Assembly: GCF_000511385.1 (NCBI RefSeq)
Contig: NC_023137.1
Span: forward strand, 139,001 to 203,000
Length of the DNA: 64,000 nt
Direction: 5' to 3'
From: Phaeobacter gallaeciensis DSM 26640
GTDB lineage: Bacteria > Pseudomonadota > Alphaproteobacteria > Rhodobacterales > Rhodobacteraceae
Both the position numbers and the translations under genes were made by a program. Below the pieces are notes generated by a model. It was not told the origin of the DNA. It made no database searches and was given only the letters and a program-made list of their open reading frames with translations. Shown piece after piece: positions 45,176-54,625 of the stretch. How positions within the stretch are numbered: position 1 is the first letter of the stretch; each line of letters begins with the position of its first letter.

Positions 45176-46726
45176 TTAGAGACTATCCAGAACCTTCTCC
45201 GCGCTTATGAGGTACTCTTGTTGCTTGTCCGCGGACATTCTGTCCCAGGTTCGATAGGGCTGCATCAAGCGGGGGTTCTTTGATAGTTTCTCACGGTTTC
45301 GGATCAGGAAATCCCAATAAAGCGGATTGAACGGGCAGGCCTTGGGGCCGGTTTTCTGTTTTACGTCGTAGGCACATGTCGTGCAGTAGTTCGACATCTT
45401 GTTGATATAATTGCCGCTGGCGGCATAGGGTTTGGAGCCTAAGAGGCCACCATCGGCGAATTGGCTCATACCGATGACATTTGGGGCTTCGACCCATTCA
45501 TAGGCGTCGGCATAGACGGACAGATACCATTCGTGGACCTGATGCGGGTCTACCCCTGCCAGCATTGCGAAATTTCCGGTAACCATCAGGCGCTGAATAT
45601 GATGGGCATAGGCTTCGTCCCGGGTTTGGGTGATGGCGGCGGCCATGCAGGCCATATTGGTCTCTCCGCTCCAATAAAACTCCGGCAGATCTCGCCCTGC
45701 GCCGAGGGCATTTTCGGAGGTGTATCCAGGCATCTTCAGCCAGTAGATCCCGCGCATGTACTCGCGCCAGCCGATAATCTGACGAATGAAGCCTTCAACG
45801 GCGTTGAGTGGAGCATGGCCCTCATAATAGGCGCGTTCGGCCCGGCGGCAGACCTCAAGCGGATTGAGCAAGCCGATATTGATGTATTGAGACAACAGAG
45901 AGTGATAGAGAAACGGTTCTCCGTCCAGCATCGCATCCTGATAATCACCAAATAGCGGTAGCGCCGCGTCGATAAAATGATCAAGTGCTTTGAGAGCCGC
46001 TACCCTGGTGACCGCGAACCAAAACGGTGTCAGCCGCCCGAAATTTCTGGGAAACCTCTGTTCCACCAATTCCAATACGTCTTGCGTGATACGATCCGGA
46101 TCGCAGCGCACTGGTTTGGGCATGAACATATCGTTCTGCGCTGGTTTGCGGTTCTCTGAATCATAGTTCCACTTACCACCCTCAGGGGTATCACCTTGCA
46201 TCAACAGGCCGGTTTTGCGCCGCATGTCGCGATAGAAATATTCCATGCGCAGCTGCTTGCGCCCCTCCGCCCAGCTGCGAAACATGTCGTGGCTGGCCAG
46301 AAATCGGCTATCATCAAGCATGGTCAGCCTGGCCGGTCCGGACCATCTGTTCAGCGCTTCTTTGAGGCGATATTCGCCGGGTTCAGTCACCAGCACTTCG
46401 GCAGCGGTGAACTGCTCCAGAGCCTGGTCCAATTCACCTATAAGGCTGCCGGAATTGTCTGGGTCACCCAAGTGGACATATTGCAGGTTCCAGCCCGCAG
46501 CGGTCAGCTCATCTGCAAAGTGCCGCATGGCAGAAAAAACAAAAGCGAGCTTCTTCTTGTGATGAGGGACATAGCTTGCCTCCTCTGCGACCTCGGCCAT
46601 CAACAGGCGATCTTTTTGGGGGTCCCCAGCTTGAAGTGAAGGGAGATCATGTGACAGTTGATCGCCCAAGATTAGAATGATCCGGCCTGACTCACGGCTG
46701 TCTTGAGGTGTCGTTTGCTTGGTCAT
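45176..46726 (-). CDS. FeS-type cryptochrome/photolyase family protein
   Basis: A 516-residue DNA repair flavoprotein of the FeS-BCP group (PhrB-like, prokaryotic (6-4) photolyases). The N-terminal Rossmann half begins IILILGDQLS. The C-terminal half carries the FeS cluster Cys set: one near TNMACMAA and the cluster NYCTTCAYDV with ACPFNPLYWDF. These features separate it from class I CPD photolyases. It repairs UV photoproducts using light. Neighbour to the imu mutasome. Confidence 0.92.
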   Translation of the reverse strand: MTKQTTPQDSRESGRIILILGDQLSHDLPSLQAGDPQKDRLLMAEVAEEASYVPHHKKKLAFVFSAMRHFADELTAAGWNLQYVHLGDPDNSGSLIGELDQALEQFTAAEVLVTEPGEYRLKEALNRWSGPARLTMLDDSRFLASHDMFRSWAEGRKQLRMEYFYRDMRRKTGLLMQGDTPEGGKWNYDSENRKPAQNDMFMPKPVRCDPDRITQDVLELVEQRFPRNFGRLTPFWFAVTRVAALKALDHFIDAALPLFGDYQDAMLDGEPFLYHSLLSQYINIGLLNPLEVCRRAERAYYEGHAPLNAVEGFIRQIIGWREYMRGIYWLKMPGYTSENALGAGRDLPEFYWSGETNMACMAAAITQTRDEAYAHHIQRLMVTGNFAMLAGVDPHQVHEWYLSVYADAYEWVEAPNVIGMSQFADGGLLGSKPYAASGNYINKMSNYCTTCAYDVKQKTGPKACPFNPLYWDFLIRNREKLSKNPRLMQPYRTWDRMSADKQQEYLISAEKVLDSL

Positions 46727-46874
46727 GTCCGATGCTCCGCTGATCTGCCAGCAGATAGCGTAACCGGGGAAGCTGACAACGCCTGAGCGGTTGAGACATA
46801 GTGAGATGCGGCGGATAATCCTTTTTAGAGCCTAATATTCTGAAACCGCGGAGCCTCGCAGTTTTCCTCCCGCC

Positions 46875-48230
46875 TCAGGAGGCTTGGCTATAGCGCACGC
46901 CCTCCGGTTTATGGGCATCAAACGCGCTGGCAATAATCCGGGTCAGCGCGCGGCCTTCGGGCTCAATAGTTAGGGCATCATCCGTCAATGTGACCAGATC
47001 GCCATAGGTCGCCGTAACGGCTGTCAGATCTGCGGTCAGCTGTTGGGTCTGTCGCCCGAACCGATGCTGCAGTTCGCTACGGTCCAAACGGAAGTCGCAC
47101 ATCAGCATCTCGATGGCCCGGGCGCGCATCTTGTCGATCGGAGTGAGCTGATGACCGCGTGCCCCGGCCAGATCACCTGCCTCGATCCTTTGAATATATG
47201 CAGCGGTGGCTGCTGCATTTTGCACGTAGCCCCCGTCGAAGCGCGAGATTGAGGAGGCCCCGACACCGATCAGTGTCGGGCAATGATCATCTGTGTAACC
47301 TTGGAAGTTTCGCCGCAGATGTCCGCTATTGCGGGCCAAATTCAATCCATCCTGCGGTCGTGCAAAATGGTCGATGCCGATACTCGAAAATCCGGCAGTT
47401 TGGAATTTTTTGGCGGCCAGTTCTGCCAGATGATACCGTGTCTCATCACCAGGCAGGGCGGTATCATCAATCAGCTTCTGCCGTTTGGCCACCCATGGGA
47501 CATGGGCATATCCAAAAAGAGCGACCCGGTCCGGCGCCAATGTCAGCACCTTGTCTACAGTATCTGAAATACGCGCGGCATCCTGATGCGGCAGGCCGTA
47601 GACAAGATCGGTATTCAATGAGTGAATGCCTGCGGCACGCAGATCCGCAACGCAGGCGGCAGTTACGTCAAAAGGCTGGATCCGTCCAATGGCGGTCTGC
47701 ACTTCCGGATCAAAATCCTGAATGCCGATGCTTGCACGGTTCATACCTTCTTTCGCAAGCGCATCGATTTTGTCGCGATCCACCATTGTGGGGTCAATCT
47801 CGACCGAGAATTCCCAATCAGCCGTCGGAGGGATTGCAGATTTTATTGATTGGGCCAGTCGGTGGATGAGGGCTGGAGGCAGGATTGTTGGTGTGCCGCC
47901 GCCCCAGTGCAGACGGCCCATTTGCAGCCCTTCGGGTAGAGTTTCAGCGATCAGGGAAAGCTCTTTTTCGACAGTGCCGATATAGCTTTCCACGGGACTA
48001 AGGGTTTGCGTGCCCTGGGTTCGGCAGGCACAGAACCAGCACAACCGCTCGCAAAATGGGACATGGATATAGACCGAGACAGGGACTGCAGGATCCAGCG
48101 CCGTCAATTGGGCTTTTTGGAAGGCAGCAGCCACCGCCGTGCTGAACACGGGCGCGGTGGGGTAGGACGTGTAGCGGGGCACGCGGCTGTCAAAAAGTCC
48201 CAGCGCGCGAAGGCGGTCAATCTGTTTCAT
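46875..48230 (-). CDS. hemN: Oxygen-independent coproporphyrinogen III oxidase
   Basis: A 451-residue radical-SAM enzyme converting coproporphyrinogen III to protoporphyrinogen IX without oxygen. The cluster motif CERLCWFCAC gives C60, C64 and C67 (CxxxCxxC) with the HemN-type extra Cys69. VPRYTSYPTAP at the N-terminus is the HemN signature that separates it from HemW. An FnrL-like site lies 36-49 bp upstream, consistent with anaerobic induction. Confidence 0.95.
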   Translation of the reverse strand: MKQIDRLRALGLFDSRVPRYTSYPTAPVFSTAVAAAFQKAQLTALDPAVPVSVYIHVPFCERLCWFCACRTQGTQTLSPVESYIGTVEKELSLIAETLPEGLQMGRLHWGGGTPTILPPALIHRLAQSIKSAIPPTADWEFSVEIDPTMVDRDKIDALAKEGMNRASIGIQDFDPEVQTAIGRIQPFDVTAACVADLRAAGIHSLNTDLVYGLPHQDAARISDTVDKVLTLAPDRVALFGYAHVPWVAKRQKLIDDTALPGDETRYHLAELAAKKFQTAGFSSIGIDHFARPQDGLNLARNSGHLRRNFQGYTDDHCPTLIGVGASSISRFDGGYVQNAAATAAYIQRIEAGDLAGARGHQLTPIDKMRARAIEMLMCDFRLDRSELQHRFGRQTQQLTADLTAVTATYGDLVTLTDDALTIEPEGRALTRIIASAFDAHKPEGVRYSQAS

Positions 48231-48265
48231 ATCGCCAGATATGACCGATTCCGGGCAGTGTGACT

Positions 48266-48279
48266 TTGCGCGAAATCAA
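48266..48279. promoter_or_regulatory. Possible FnrL-binding site upstream of hemN
   Basis: TTGCGCGAAATCAA matches the FNR consensus TTGAT-N4-ATCAA at eight of ten positions. It is 36-49 bp upstream of the hemN start. It also falls just before the end of the nnrU-like gene, so it lies outside hemN but partly near coding sequence. Confidence 0.4.
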
Positions 48280-48282
48280 ATC

Positions 48283-48978
48283 TCAGTAGGGCAGGGGCGA
48301 GACGCCGATTACCCCTTCGTGCAGGTGCAGTGTGCCGATCCAGAGCAGCAGACCGATCGCAGTGCGCAGACAGAGACCCCGCAGATGGTGTCGCCGCCAG
48401 TTCGGATCACCTATCGGCTTGAGTGAAAACAGCGCAGTATGGGCGAAATATGCTGCCGCTCCCGGACCCAAGGCAGTTGTTGCTTTGGCGTCGAAGAGCA
48501 GGATCGCAGCGCTTGCAAGAAATAAGGAACCGCCAAAGACGATGGCATGAGCCAGATCGCCATTGGCTAGAAGATGTGACAACGACCAAAGCAGCAGAGC
48601 CAACAAGAGCGGGTGGCGGCTCAGCGCGGCTCGGCCAAGGACATTCTGCGCCGGATCGGCGTTGCGGTTTCCTCCCAGCGTGTAGGGTGTGTCCACCCCT
48701 AAGCCCCAGACGGCCAGTACAAAGACCACGGGCATGGTCAGCATAGGCGCCCAGCGGGTCCAATCGAGAGGCGGCCAAAGCTCGACATAGGGCGCCTGCG
48801 CCGCCGCGACGATCACCCAGCCAAACAGTACTAGCGACAAGAGCCCGTAGACTGAGAAATAAATCTTGCGGCCCAGGGATGCGATCAGCCGCCCGCGCAG
48901 ACCGGCGAGCCGGGGAAGAAAGTGACTGACGGTGAACATCGTCATGGCGAGGGCAAAGCCGGTCCAATCGTTTGTCAT
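48283..48978 (-). CDS. NnrU family membrane protein
   Basis: A 231-residue protein with about six membrane helices. The motif SRHPLLLALLLWSLSHLLANGD (about 118-140) is the NnrU/isoprenylcysteine-methyltransferase-like signature. NnrU is linked to denitrification genes in several alphaproteobacteria, but many copies, as here, lie away from nir/nor genes. Upstream of hemN on the same strand, about 50 bp apart. Confidence 0.88.
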   Translation of the reverse strand: MTNDWTGFALAMTMFTVSHFLPRLAGLRGRLIASLGRKIYFSVYGLLSLVLFGWVIVAAAQAPYVELWPPLDWTRWAPMLTMPVVFVLAVWGLGVDTPYTLGGNRNADPAQNVLGRAALSRHPLLLALLLWSLSHLLANGDLAHAIVFGGSLFLASAAILLFDAKATTALGPGAAAYFAHTALFSLKPIGDPNWRRHHLRGLCLRTAIGLLLWIGTLHLHEGVIGVSPLPY

Positions 48979-49031
48979 CTATAATGTCCTAACCCGGCGA
49001 ATACGGTGTGACTGCGCGCGGTTCATTCTGT

Positions 49032-49709
49032 TTACGTCTGCGGCGGATCTACAGTGTGAACCGCATCTGGATGCGCCATCGCGAAGGCCGGGTTCTCAGC
49101 GCATGTGGCCTCTATCATCATGAGACGCGGCAGATCATCTAAAGCCACCCCCCAGCGGCGCGCGTTGTAGAGCTGCGGTATGAGGCAGAGATCCGCAAGC
49201 CCCGGATGATCGCCGGTGCAATAGGGCGCAACCGGATATTCCTCCAGCAGTGCGTTGAAGGCAACAAGCCCCGGGCGAATGAAATGTCGCATCCAGTCCG
49301 CAGGCATGTCGACAGGATGCGTGGCTGGGACGGCAGCGGACCCTTTGCAGAGACCACTGGCATGGCGGGCAACTTTCAGATTGCAGACCGGATGCAAGTC
49401 GACGGCGATGGCATGAGCCAAGGCTTGAGCCACCGCCCGCTCCGCAGGGGGGCGAGGCAGTAATTCCAGATGCCGGGTCTGGTCAAGGTAGTCCAGAATA
49501 GCCAGTGACTGTGTCAGCCGCAGCCCGTCGATCTCCAGCACAGGCACCAGACCTTGGGGGTTGCGGGTCAGATGTTCGGGGCTGACCTGCTCTCCCTTGA
49601 CCAAATCGACCGTCACGGCCTCATAGGGGATACTCGCCAAGTTCAGCGCGATGCGGACCCGGTAGCTGGCCGATGATCGCCAATAGTCGTATAATATCAC
49701 GTCAGACAT
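49032..49709 (-). CDS. maiA: Maleylacetoacetate isomerase
   Basis: A 225-residue zeta-class glutathione transferase that isomerises 4-maleylacetoacetate to 4-fumarylacetoacetate in tyrosine/homogentisate breakdown. The SSASYRVRIALN active-site signature is at 12-23. Its place with hmgA and fahA, on the same strand, confirms the role. Confidence 0.94.
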   Translation of the reverse strand: MSDVILYDYWRSSASYRVRIALNLASIPYEAVTVDLVKGEQVSPEHLTRNPQGLVPVLEIDGLRLTQSLAILDYLDQTRHLELLPRPPAERAVAQALAHAIAVDLHPVCNLKVARHASGLCKGSAAVPATHPVDMPADWMRHFIRPGLVAFNALLEEYPVAPYCTGDHPGLADLCLIPQLYNARRWGVALDDLPRLMMIEATCAENPAFAMAHPDAVHTVDPPQT

Positions 49710-49760
49710 TCCGCTTCCCCTACATTGCGATTGATACAGATCGCAGTACAGCCCGTTGGC

Positions 49761-50303
49761 CTAAACGTTGTTCAGCTCCTTGGCATGCAGCCAGTTGGCG
49801 TGTTTTGGGGCCTTCTTGGTCTTTGACCAGTCCTCCAGCATGTCCCACTTCACGGCGTTGAGGCGCTGGAGAAGCGCCTCCTCTTCTGGGTCGGGGCAGG
49901 CCAGCTCAACCCGATGACCGTTCGGATCGAAGAAATAGATTGAGTGAAAGATGGAGTGGTCGGTCACACCCAGCACCTCAACACCGTTGGCCTCCAGATG
50001 GTCTTTGAACTCAATCAGTGTGTCGCGGTCTTTCACCTTGAAGGCGATGTGCTGCACCCAGATCGGTGTGTTGCGGTCGCGGTCCATTTCCGGCTTGGTG
50101 GGCAGCTCGAAGAAAGCCAGGACGTTTCCGTTGCCTGCATCCATGAAGATATGCATGTAAGGATCAGGCTCATGGGTTGAGGGAACATGGTCCTCGGCGA
50201 TCGCCAAGACAAAATCCATGTTCAGCATCGTGTTGTACCACTCTACCGTCTGCTTGGCATCTTTGCAGCGATAGGCGACATGGTGGATTTGCTCGATCTT
50301 CAT
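49761..50303 (-). CDS. VOC (glyoxalase/bleomycin-resistance) family protein
   Basis: A 180-residue protein with two beta-alpha-beta-beta-beta modules. Metal-ligand candidates are H8 (IHHVAYR), E66-type Glu in LAFFELP, His in VQHIAFKV and Glu in GHRVELACP, the pattern of metal-dependent VOC enzymes. The start overlaps the DUF2783 stop. It is inside the homogentisate cluster; the substrate is likely an aromatic or ring-cleavage intermediate, not further defined. Confidence 0.82.
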   Translation of the reverse strand: MKIEQIHHVAYRCKDAKQTVEWYNTMLNMDFVLAIAEDHVPSTHEPDPYMHIFMDAGNGNVLAFFELPTKPEMDRDRNTPIWVQHIAFKVKDRDTLIEFKDHLEANGVEVLGVTDHSIFHSIYFFDPNGHRVELACPDPEEEALLQRLNAVKWDMLEDWSKTKKAPKHANWLHAKELNNV

Positions 50304-50530
50304 GTGTCAGTCTCCCCTTGCGGTAGCGCAGCAGCTGTCAACGCTTGTGTCAGGATTGCGCGTTTCCCAATATGGTTCGCCAGCACCAGGACCAGACGCG
50401 CGTTTAGCGCATCGCTTTCGGCTTTGGTCAGCCCCTCATGGGCCGCGAGAAGATCGGCATAGAAATCATCGGCCCTTTCGATGTTCGGGGCCAAAATTAG
50501 ATTTTCGTGATCGGTATTACGAGCGTTCAT
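50300..50530 (-). CDS. DUF2783 family small protein
   Basis: A 76-residue helical protein with LAPNIERADDFYADLLAAHEGL, matching DUF2783. It overlaps the neighbours at both ends by four bases, coupling it to the FAD hydroxylase upstream. DUF2783 genes usually accompany this hydroxylase, so a stabilising or regulatory partner role is plausible. Confidence 0.8.
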   Translation of the reverse strand: MNARNTDHENLILAPNIERADDFYADLLAAHEGLTKAESDALNARLVLVLANHIGKRAILTQALTAAALPQGETDT

Positions 50531-52146
50531 GCCGAGGCCTCCTTGCCAATCGCGCGGCGCAGGGCAGCACGAAATTGGTTTTCGTCAAATGCCGGGCGCC
50601 GCGCCGCCACATGCTGGTCAGGGCGGATCAGATAGACAGCACTTGTTGCATCACCGAGATAACGTTCGCGCAGGGTTCCGGTCTTGTCGTCTTTGGTCGA
50701 CAGAGCCAGCCGCGTCACCGGGATACCCGCCTCCTCAAAGCTGTCGGGGGCATCCGCGTCGATGGTCAGCAGGGTAAACCGGTCTGCCAGTTTGGGCAGC
50801 AGATATACGTCCGCTATCGACACATCAGGACAGGGGCTACCGGGCTTGGTGCACTGAGGCCCATGTAAGGCATCCGCTGAATTCAGCGCCGACCTCTCAT
50901 AGGTGCAGGGCAGGGACAGGCGCCCCGAATTCACCAGCGGGCGGGCAAAGGCGTGATGCTCGGACAGATCCAGAACTGCGTCCCGCATGATCCGGCTCAT
51001 TTCCGATTTCGGTGTGATGAAATCGGTGGAACGGGAGGAGTTCAGGATATTTTCATCTGCACCATGGACGCGCTCTTTGTCATAACTGTCCAGCAGGCTC
51101 TCGGGCGCCTTTCCCTCCAGCACCAGTTTCAGTTTCCAGCACAGGTTATCTGTGTCCTGCAAACCGGAATTGGCTCCCCGCGCGCCGAATGGTGAAACCT
51201 GATGTGCGGCATCGCCGGCAAAGAGCACGCGACCGTGACGGAATTTCTCCATCCGGCGGCATTGGAAGGTGTAGATTGAGACCCACTCCAGCTCGAATTG
51301 CACATCCTCGCCCAGCATTTCCTTAAGTCTTGGGATCACGTTCTCCGGGCGTTTCTCACGCTCCTTGTCGATATCCCAGCCCAGCTGCAGGTCGATCCGC
51401 CAAACACCGTCAGGCTGTTTGTGCAAGAGTGCTGATTGCCCCTTGTTGAAGGGCGGATCAAACCAGAACCAGCGCTCTGTCGGGAAGTCCGCATCCATAA
51501 TCACATCGGCAATCAGGAAGTTGTCCTCAAACACCCGGCCAACAAAATCGAGCCCCAGCATCTGCCGGGTTGGCGAGCCCGCGCCATCGCAGGCAATCAG
51601 CCAATCCGCCTCAAGATTGTAAGACCCTTCGGGCGTGTCGATCTCCAGCGTGACGTGATCCTCATGGGTGCCTATGGCAGAGACCTTGTTGCGCCCGCGA
51701 ATTTCAATCGGGGCCCCGGCAGCCTGAAGCGCGTTCGCCCGCTGAACCAGATACTCTTCAAAGTAATATTGCTGCAGATTGATAAAGGCAGGCTGCGCAT
51801 GGCCGCTCTCCGGCAGCAGATTGAATTCATAGACCTTACGGTCATCAAAAAACACCTTGCCCAGATTCCACTGCACGCCTTTTTCCACGAGCGGGCCGGA
51901 GAAGCCGAGACGATCCGCGATTTCGAGACTGCGTTTGGAAAAACAGATGGCCCGGCTGCCGAAGCTGACCTTGTCATTCTCGTCGAGAACCACGACACCA
52001 ATTCCCTGTTGGGCGAGATCAATTGCGGCGGCCAGACCCACAGGACCGGCGCCGATCACGATGACCGGGTGGCGCACCGGGGCGCCTGTGTCCTGATCTT
52101 CGCTGCGCTGATAGGGGTACATGGGAACTTCAAAGATCTTGTTCAT
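50527..52146 (-). CDS. FAD-dependent aromatic hydroxylase (MhpA/PHBH type)
   Basis: A 539-residue class A flavoprotein monooxygenase. The FAD-binding GxGxxG is in VIVIGAGPVGLAAAIDLA (about 28-45), and GRVLFAGDAAHQVSPFGARG holds the second FAD/ribityl motif. The C-terminal thioredoxin-like domain of MhpA-type enzymes is present. ATG 52146 follows GGGAGG; the frame to 52449 is excess. It would hydroxylate a phenolic ring feeding the homogentisate or gentisate-like pathway; the precise substrate is not known. Confidence 0.88.
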   Translation of the reverse strand: MNKIFEVPMYPYQRSEDQDTGAPVRHPVIVIGAGPVGLAAAIDLAQQGIGVVVLDENDKVSFGSRAICFSKRSLEIADRLGFSGPLVEKGVQWNLGKVFFDDRKVYEFNLLPESGHAQPAFINLQQYYFEEYLVQRANALQAAGAPIEIRGRNKVSAIGTHEDHVTLEIDTPEGSYNLEADWLIACDGAGSPTRQMLGLDFVGRVFEDNFLIADVIMDADFPTERWFWFDPPFNKGQSALLHKQPDGVWRIDLQLGWDIDKEREKRPENVIPRLKEMLGEDVQFELEWVSIYTFQCRRMEKFRHGRVLFAGDAAHQVSPFGARGANSGLQDTDNLCWKLKLVLEGKAPESLLDSYDKERVHGADENILNSSRSTDFITPKSEMSRIMRDAVLDLSEHHAFARPLVNSGRLSLPCTYERSALNSADALHGPQCTKPGSPCPDVSIADVYLLPKLADRFTLLTIDADAPDSFEEAGIPVTRLALSTKDDKTGTLRERYLGDATSAVYLIRPDQHVAARRPAFDENQFRAALRRAIGKEASA

Positions 52147-52300
52147 CTGGTTTCCTCCCGAAACTACATGCCCTAGGGCAAAACTCTCCCATGTACCGGC
52201 AGAGGTTGCCGGTATCGGATAAGAGCCTGTCATAAGTTGCCCCGGCACGACACGATCTGGATCAAATCTCCCCAAATGTGTCTTTGCCGGGCCTTGGATC

Positions 52301-53251
52301 TTAGTCCTGAAGCGCCTCCCACATCTCCAGATCGCGCTGGGCGGTCCAGATGCGCGGGGTATCAACGCCGCGGGCCTCATCATAGGCGCGCGCAACGTTG
52401 AAGGGCAGGCAATGCTCATAGATCGCATAGTCTGCGAACTTCGGATCACATTCGGCCCGCACTGCGTCCCAGGCCTCTTTCAGGGTGCCGTTGCGTGCCG
52501 CAACCTTGGCGGCAGGGCGGTAGGTGCTCTCAACGAAATCACGGGTGTTCTCAATGGCAGCGTTGACCATCTTCTTGCCAACCAGCGCATCACCGCGGCC
52601 TGGCGCGATGGCGTCGACGTCATAGGCCTTGATATTATCCAGCGTCCGGCTCCAGTCGCCGAAATGACCATCGCCGCAGTAACAGGCGGAGTGGTATTCA
52701 ACGATGTCGCCGGTGAACATCACGTTCTGGTCCGGCACATGGATCACAGCATCACCTGCGGTATGAGCGCGGCCCAGATGTTTGATGTCGACCCGGCGAT
52801 TGCCAAGGTAGACAGTCATGGCATCACTGAAGGTGGTGGTCGGCCAGGTCAGGCCGGGGATGCTCTCATGGCCTTCGAACAGACGTGGAAAGCGCTGGAA
52901 CTCACTGTCCCAGTCCTCCTGCCCACGTTCAACGACCATCGACCGTGCCTTATCCGACATGATGATGTTCTGAGCGCCAAAGGCGGAAGCGCCCAGCACG
53001 CGGACAGCGTGATAATGCGTCAGCACCACATGGGTGATTGGCTTGTCGGTCACGGACCGCACGCATTCAATCACCTTGTTTGCCAGCCGCGGTGTCGCCT
53101 GCGCCTCGACAATCATCACGCTGTCATCGCCGATGATGACGCCGGAGTTCGGGTCGCCCTCGGCGGTGAAGGCATAGAGCCCCTCGCCGATCTCATCAAA
53201 GGTGATCTTTTTTTCGGTCATGTCCCCTTGGGACGCAAAAGCTTTTGCCAT
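52301..53251 (-). CDS. MBL-fold metallo-hydrolase-like protein with altered metal motif
   Basis: A 316-residue protein of the metallo-beta-lactamase fold. In place of HxHxDH the first metal motif reads THYHAVRVLG, so the Asp and third His are replaced. Later ligand positions are partly kept (GRAHTAGD and FTGDIVEY). It may bind one metal or be catalytically modified. Encoded between fahA and the FAD hydroxylase in the homogentisate cluster; it starts 11 bp after fahA. Confidence 0.85.
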   Translation of the reverse strand: MAKAFASQGDMTEKKITFDEIGEGLYAFTAEGDPNSGVIIGDDSVMIVEAQATPRLANKVIECVRSVTDKPITHVVLTHYHAVRVLGASAFGAQNIIMSDKARSMVVERGQEDWDSEFQRFPRLFEGHESIPGLTWPTTTFSDAMTVYLGNRRVDIKHLGRAHTAGDAVIHVPDQNVMFTGDIVEYHSACYCGDGHFGDWSRTLDNIKAYDVDAIAPGRGDALVGKKMVNAAIENTRDFVESTYRPAAKVAARNGTLKEAWDAVRAECDPKFADYAIYEHCLPFNVARAYDEARGVDTPRIWTAQRDLEMWEALQD

Positions 53252-53262
53252 GGTGGTCTTCC

Positions 53263-54519
53263 TTATCTTGCGTAGGGGTCTTCAAGCGCGGGCAGGACAG
53301 TGCCAGTGCAGTCGCCGAATCCGATGGTGTAGCCGTCGCCTTTGGCCGCGCCTTTCAGGGTCAGCGTATCGCCATCAGCGATGAAGGACCGCTCCTCGCC
53401 GGTGTCCAGCGTCAGCGGCTCCTTGCCGCCCCAGCTGAGTTCCAGAAGAGATCCCCGGCTTTCCTTAGTGGGGCCGGAGATGGTGCCGGACCCCAGCAAG
53501 TCGCCTGCGTTCATCGGGCAGCCAGAGGTGGTGTGATGTGCCAGTTGCTGCGCCGCGGAATAGTACATTTCCTTGTAGTTGGTCCGCGCGATGGTTGTGG
53601 CCTCTTTGCCTTCCGGTGCCAGCGTTACTTCAAGGTCGATGTCATAGAGCATCGGCCCGCAGTCCTTCAGGTGGTCCAGCAATTCCACCTCGCGCTCTGG
53701 TGTGTCACAGCGGAACGGTTCCAGCGCCGGTTTTGTCACGATCCAGGGGCTGATCGTATTGGCCGTCGCCTTAGCCTGAAATGGTCCCAGCGGCTGGTAT
53801 TCCCAGGCTTGGATATCACGCGCCGACCAGTCGTTCAGCAACACATAGCCAAAGATATGATCGTCTGCCTCCTGCACTGTGATGGGACCATCGGAGGGGG
53901 TGCCGACGATAGCACCCATTTCTAACTCGATATCGAACCGTGCGCAGGGCGCCCAGCGGGGTGCGTCGTCGTTCGGCCCCTTCAACTGGCCCCAGGGGCG
54001 GCGTACATCGGTGCCGGACACCACGACAGAGGACGCGCGACCGTTATAGCCGATCGGGATGTGCAGCCAGTTCGGCGGTAGTGCGTTTTCCGGGCCGCGG
54101 AACATCGTGCCGACATTGAAGGCGTGGTTCTTACCTGCATAGAAGTCAGTGTATTCGCTGACTGCAAACGGCATGTGCAGCTCGGCATCGGCAGCGGGAA
54201 CCAGCAGGGGTTCCAGCTTTTCCTGCTCGGCAGCGCCTTCGGACAGCAGCGCGGTCAGACGGTCGCGCAGCGCGGCCCAGACGGCCGGGCCTTCTTCCAT
54301 CAGGTCGTTCCAATAGGGCACGTCGAACAGCGGCGCATCGCCCAGCTGGATCAGTCCGGCCTCCTCGGCGGCCTGCATATCCAGAATCATGTCGCCGATC
54401 GCCACACCACAGCGCGGATCATCGCCGTCGACAGAGAACACCCCATAAGGAAGGTTGTTCAGCGGGAAGGGGTGGGCCGCACTATTTGCAGAGGGGACCC
54501 AGGATTTCATCAAAGGCAT
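53263..54519 (-). CDS. fahA: Fumarylacetoacetase
   Basis: A 418-residue hydrolase splitting 4-fumarylacetoacetate into fumarate and acetoacetate, the last step of tyrosine catabolism. The SH3-like N-terminal domain (about 1-115) precedes the catalytic FAH fold, with YTDFYAGKNHAFNVG (catalytic His), the metal ligands DIELEMGAI and NDWSARDIQ. It lies 106 bp downstream of hmgA, separated by two hairpins. Confidence 0.96.
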   Translation of the reverse strand: MPLMKSWVPSANSAAHPFPLNNLPYGVFSVDGDDPRCGVAIGDMILDMQAAEEAGLIQLGDAPLFDVPYWNDLMEEGPAVWAALRDRLTALLSEGAAEQEKLEPLLVPAADAELHMPFAVSEYTDFYAGKNHAFNVGTMFRGPENALPPNWLHIPIGYNGRASSVVVSGTDVRRPWGQLKGPNDDAPRWAPCARFDIELEMGAIVGTPSDGPITVQEADDHIFGYVLLNDWSARDIQAWEYQPLGPFQAKATANTISPWIVTKPALEPFRCDTPEREVELLDHLKDCGPMLYDIDLEVTLAPEGKEATTIARTNYKEMYYSAAQQLAHHTTSGCPMNAGDLLGSGTISGPTKESRGSLLELSWGGKEPLTLDTGEERSFIADGDTLTLKGAAKGDGYTIGFGDCTGTVLPALEDPYAR

Positions 54520-54584
54520 GCGTGATCCTTTTGTTTGGGAGCCGCTGCTCCAGTCATCTTTCCCGAAATACTCCGGGGGTGAAT

Positions 54585-54620
54585 GCGGCCCTCAGGGCCG
54601 CAGAGGGGGCAGCGCCCCCT
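54585..54620 (-). promoter_or_regulatory. Tandem hairpins between hmgA and fahA
   Basis: GCGGCCCTCAGGGCCGC (54585-54601) and AGGGGGCAGCGCCCCCT (54604-54620) are two strong adjacent inverted repeats in the 106-bp gap. Neither is followed by a T-run on the minus strand. They may stabilise the 3' end of hmgA mRNA or reduce read-through to fahA. Confidence 0.5.
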
Positions 54621-54625
54621 TTTGC

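Noticed and set aside
51436..52176. Long plus-strand frame opposite the FAD hydroxylase
   Set aside because: Shadow of a well-supported gene; no ribosome-binding site or recognisable protein.
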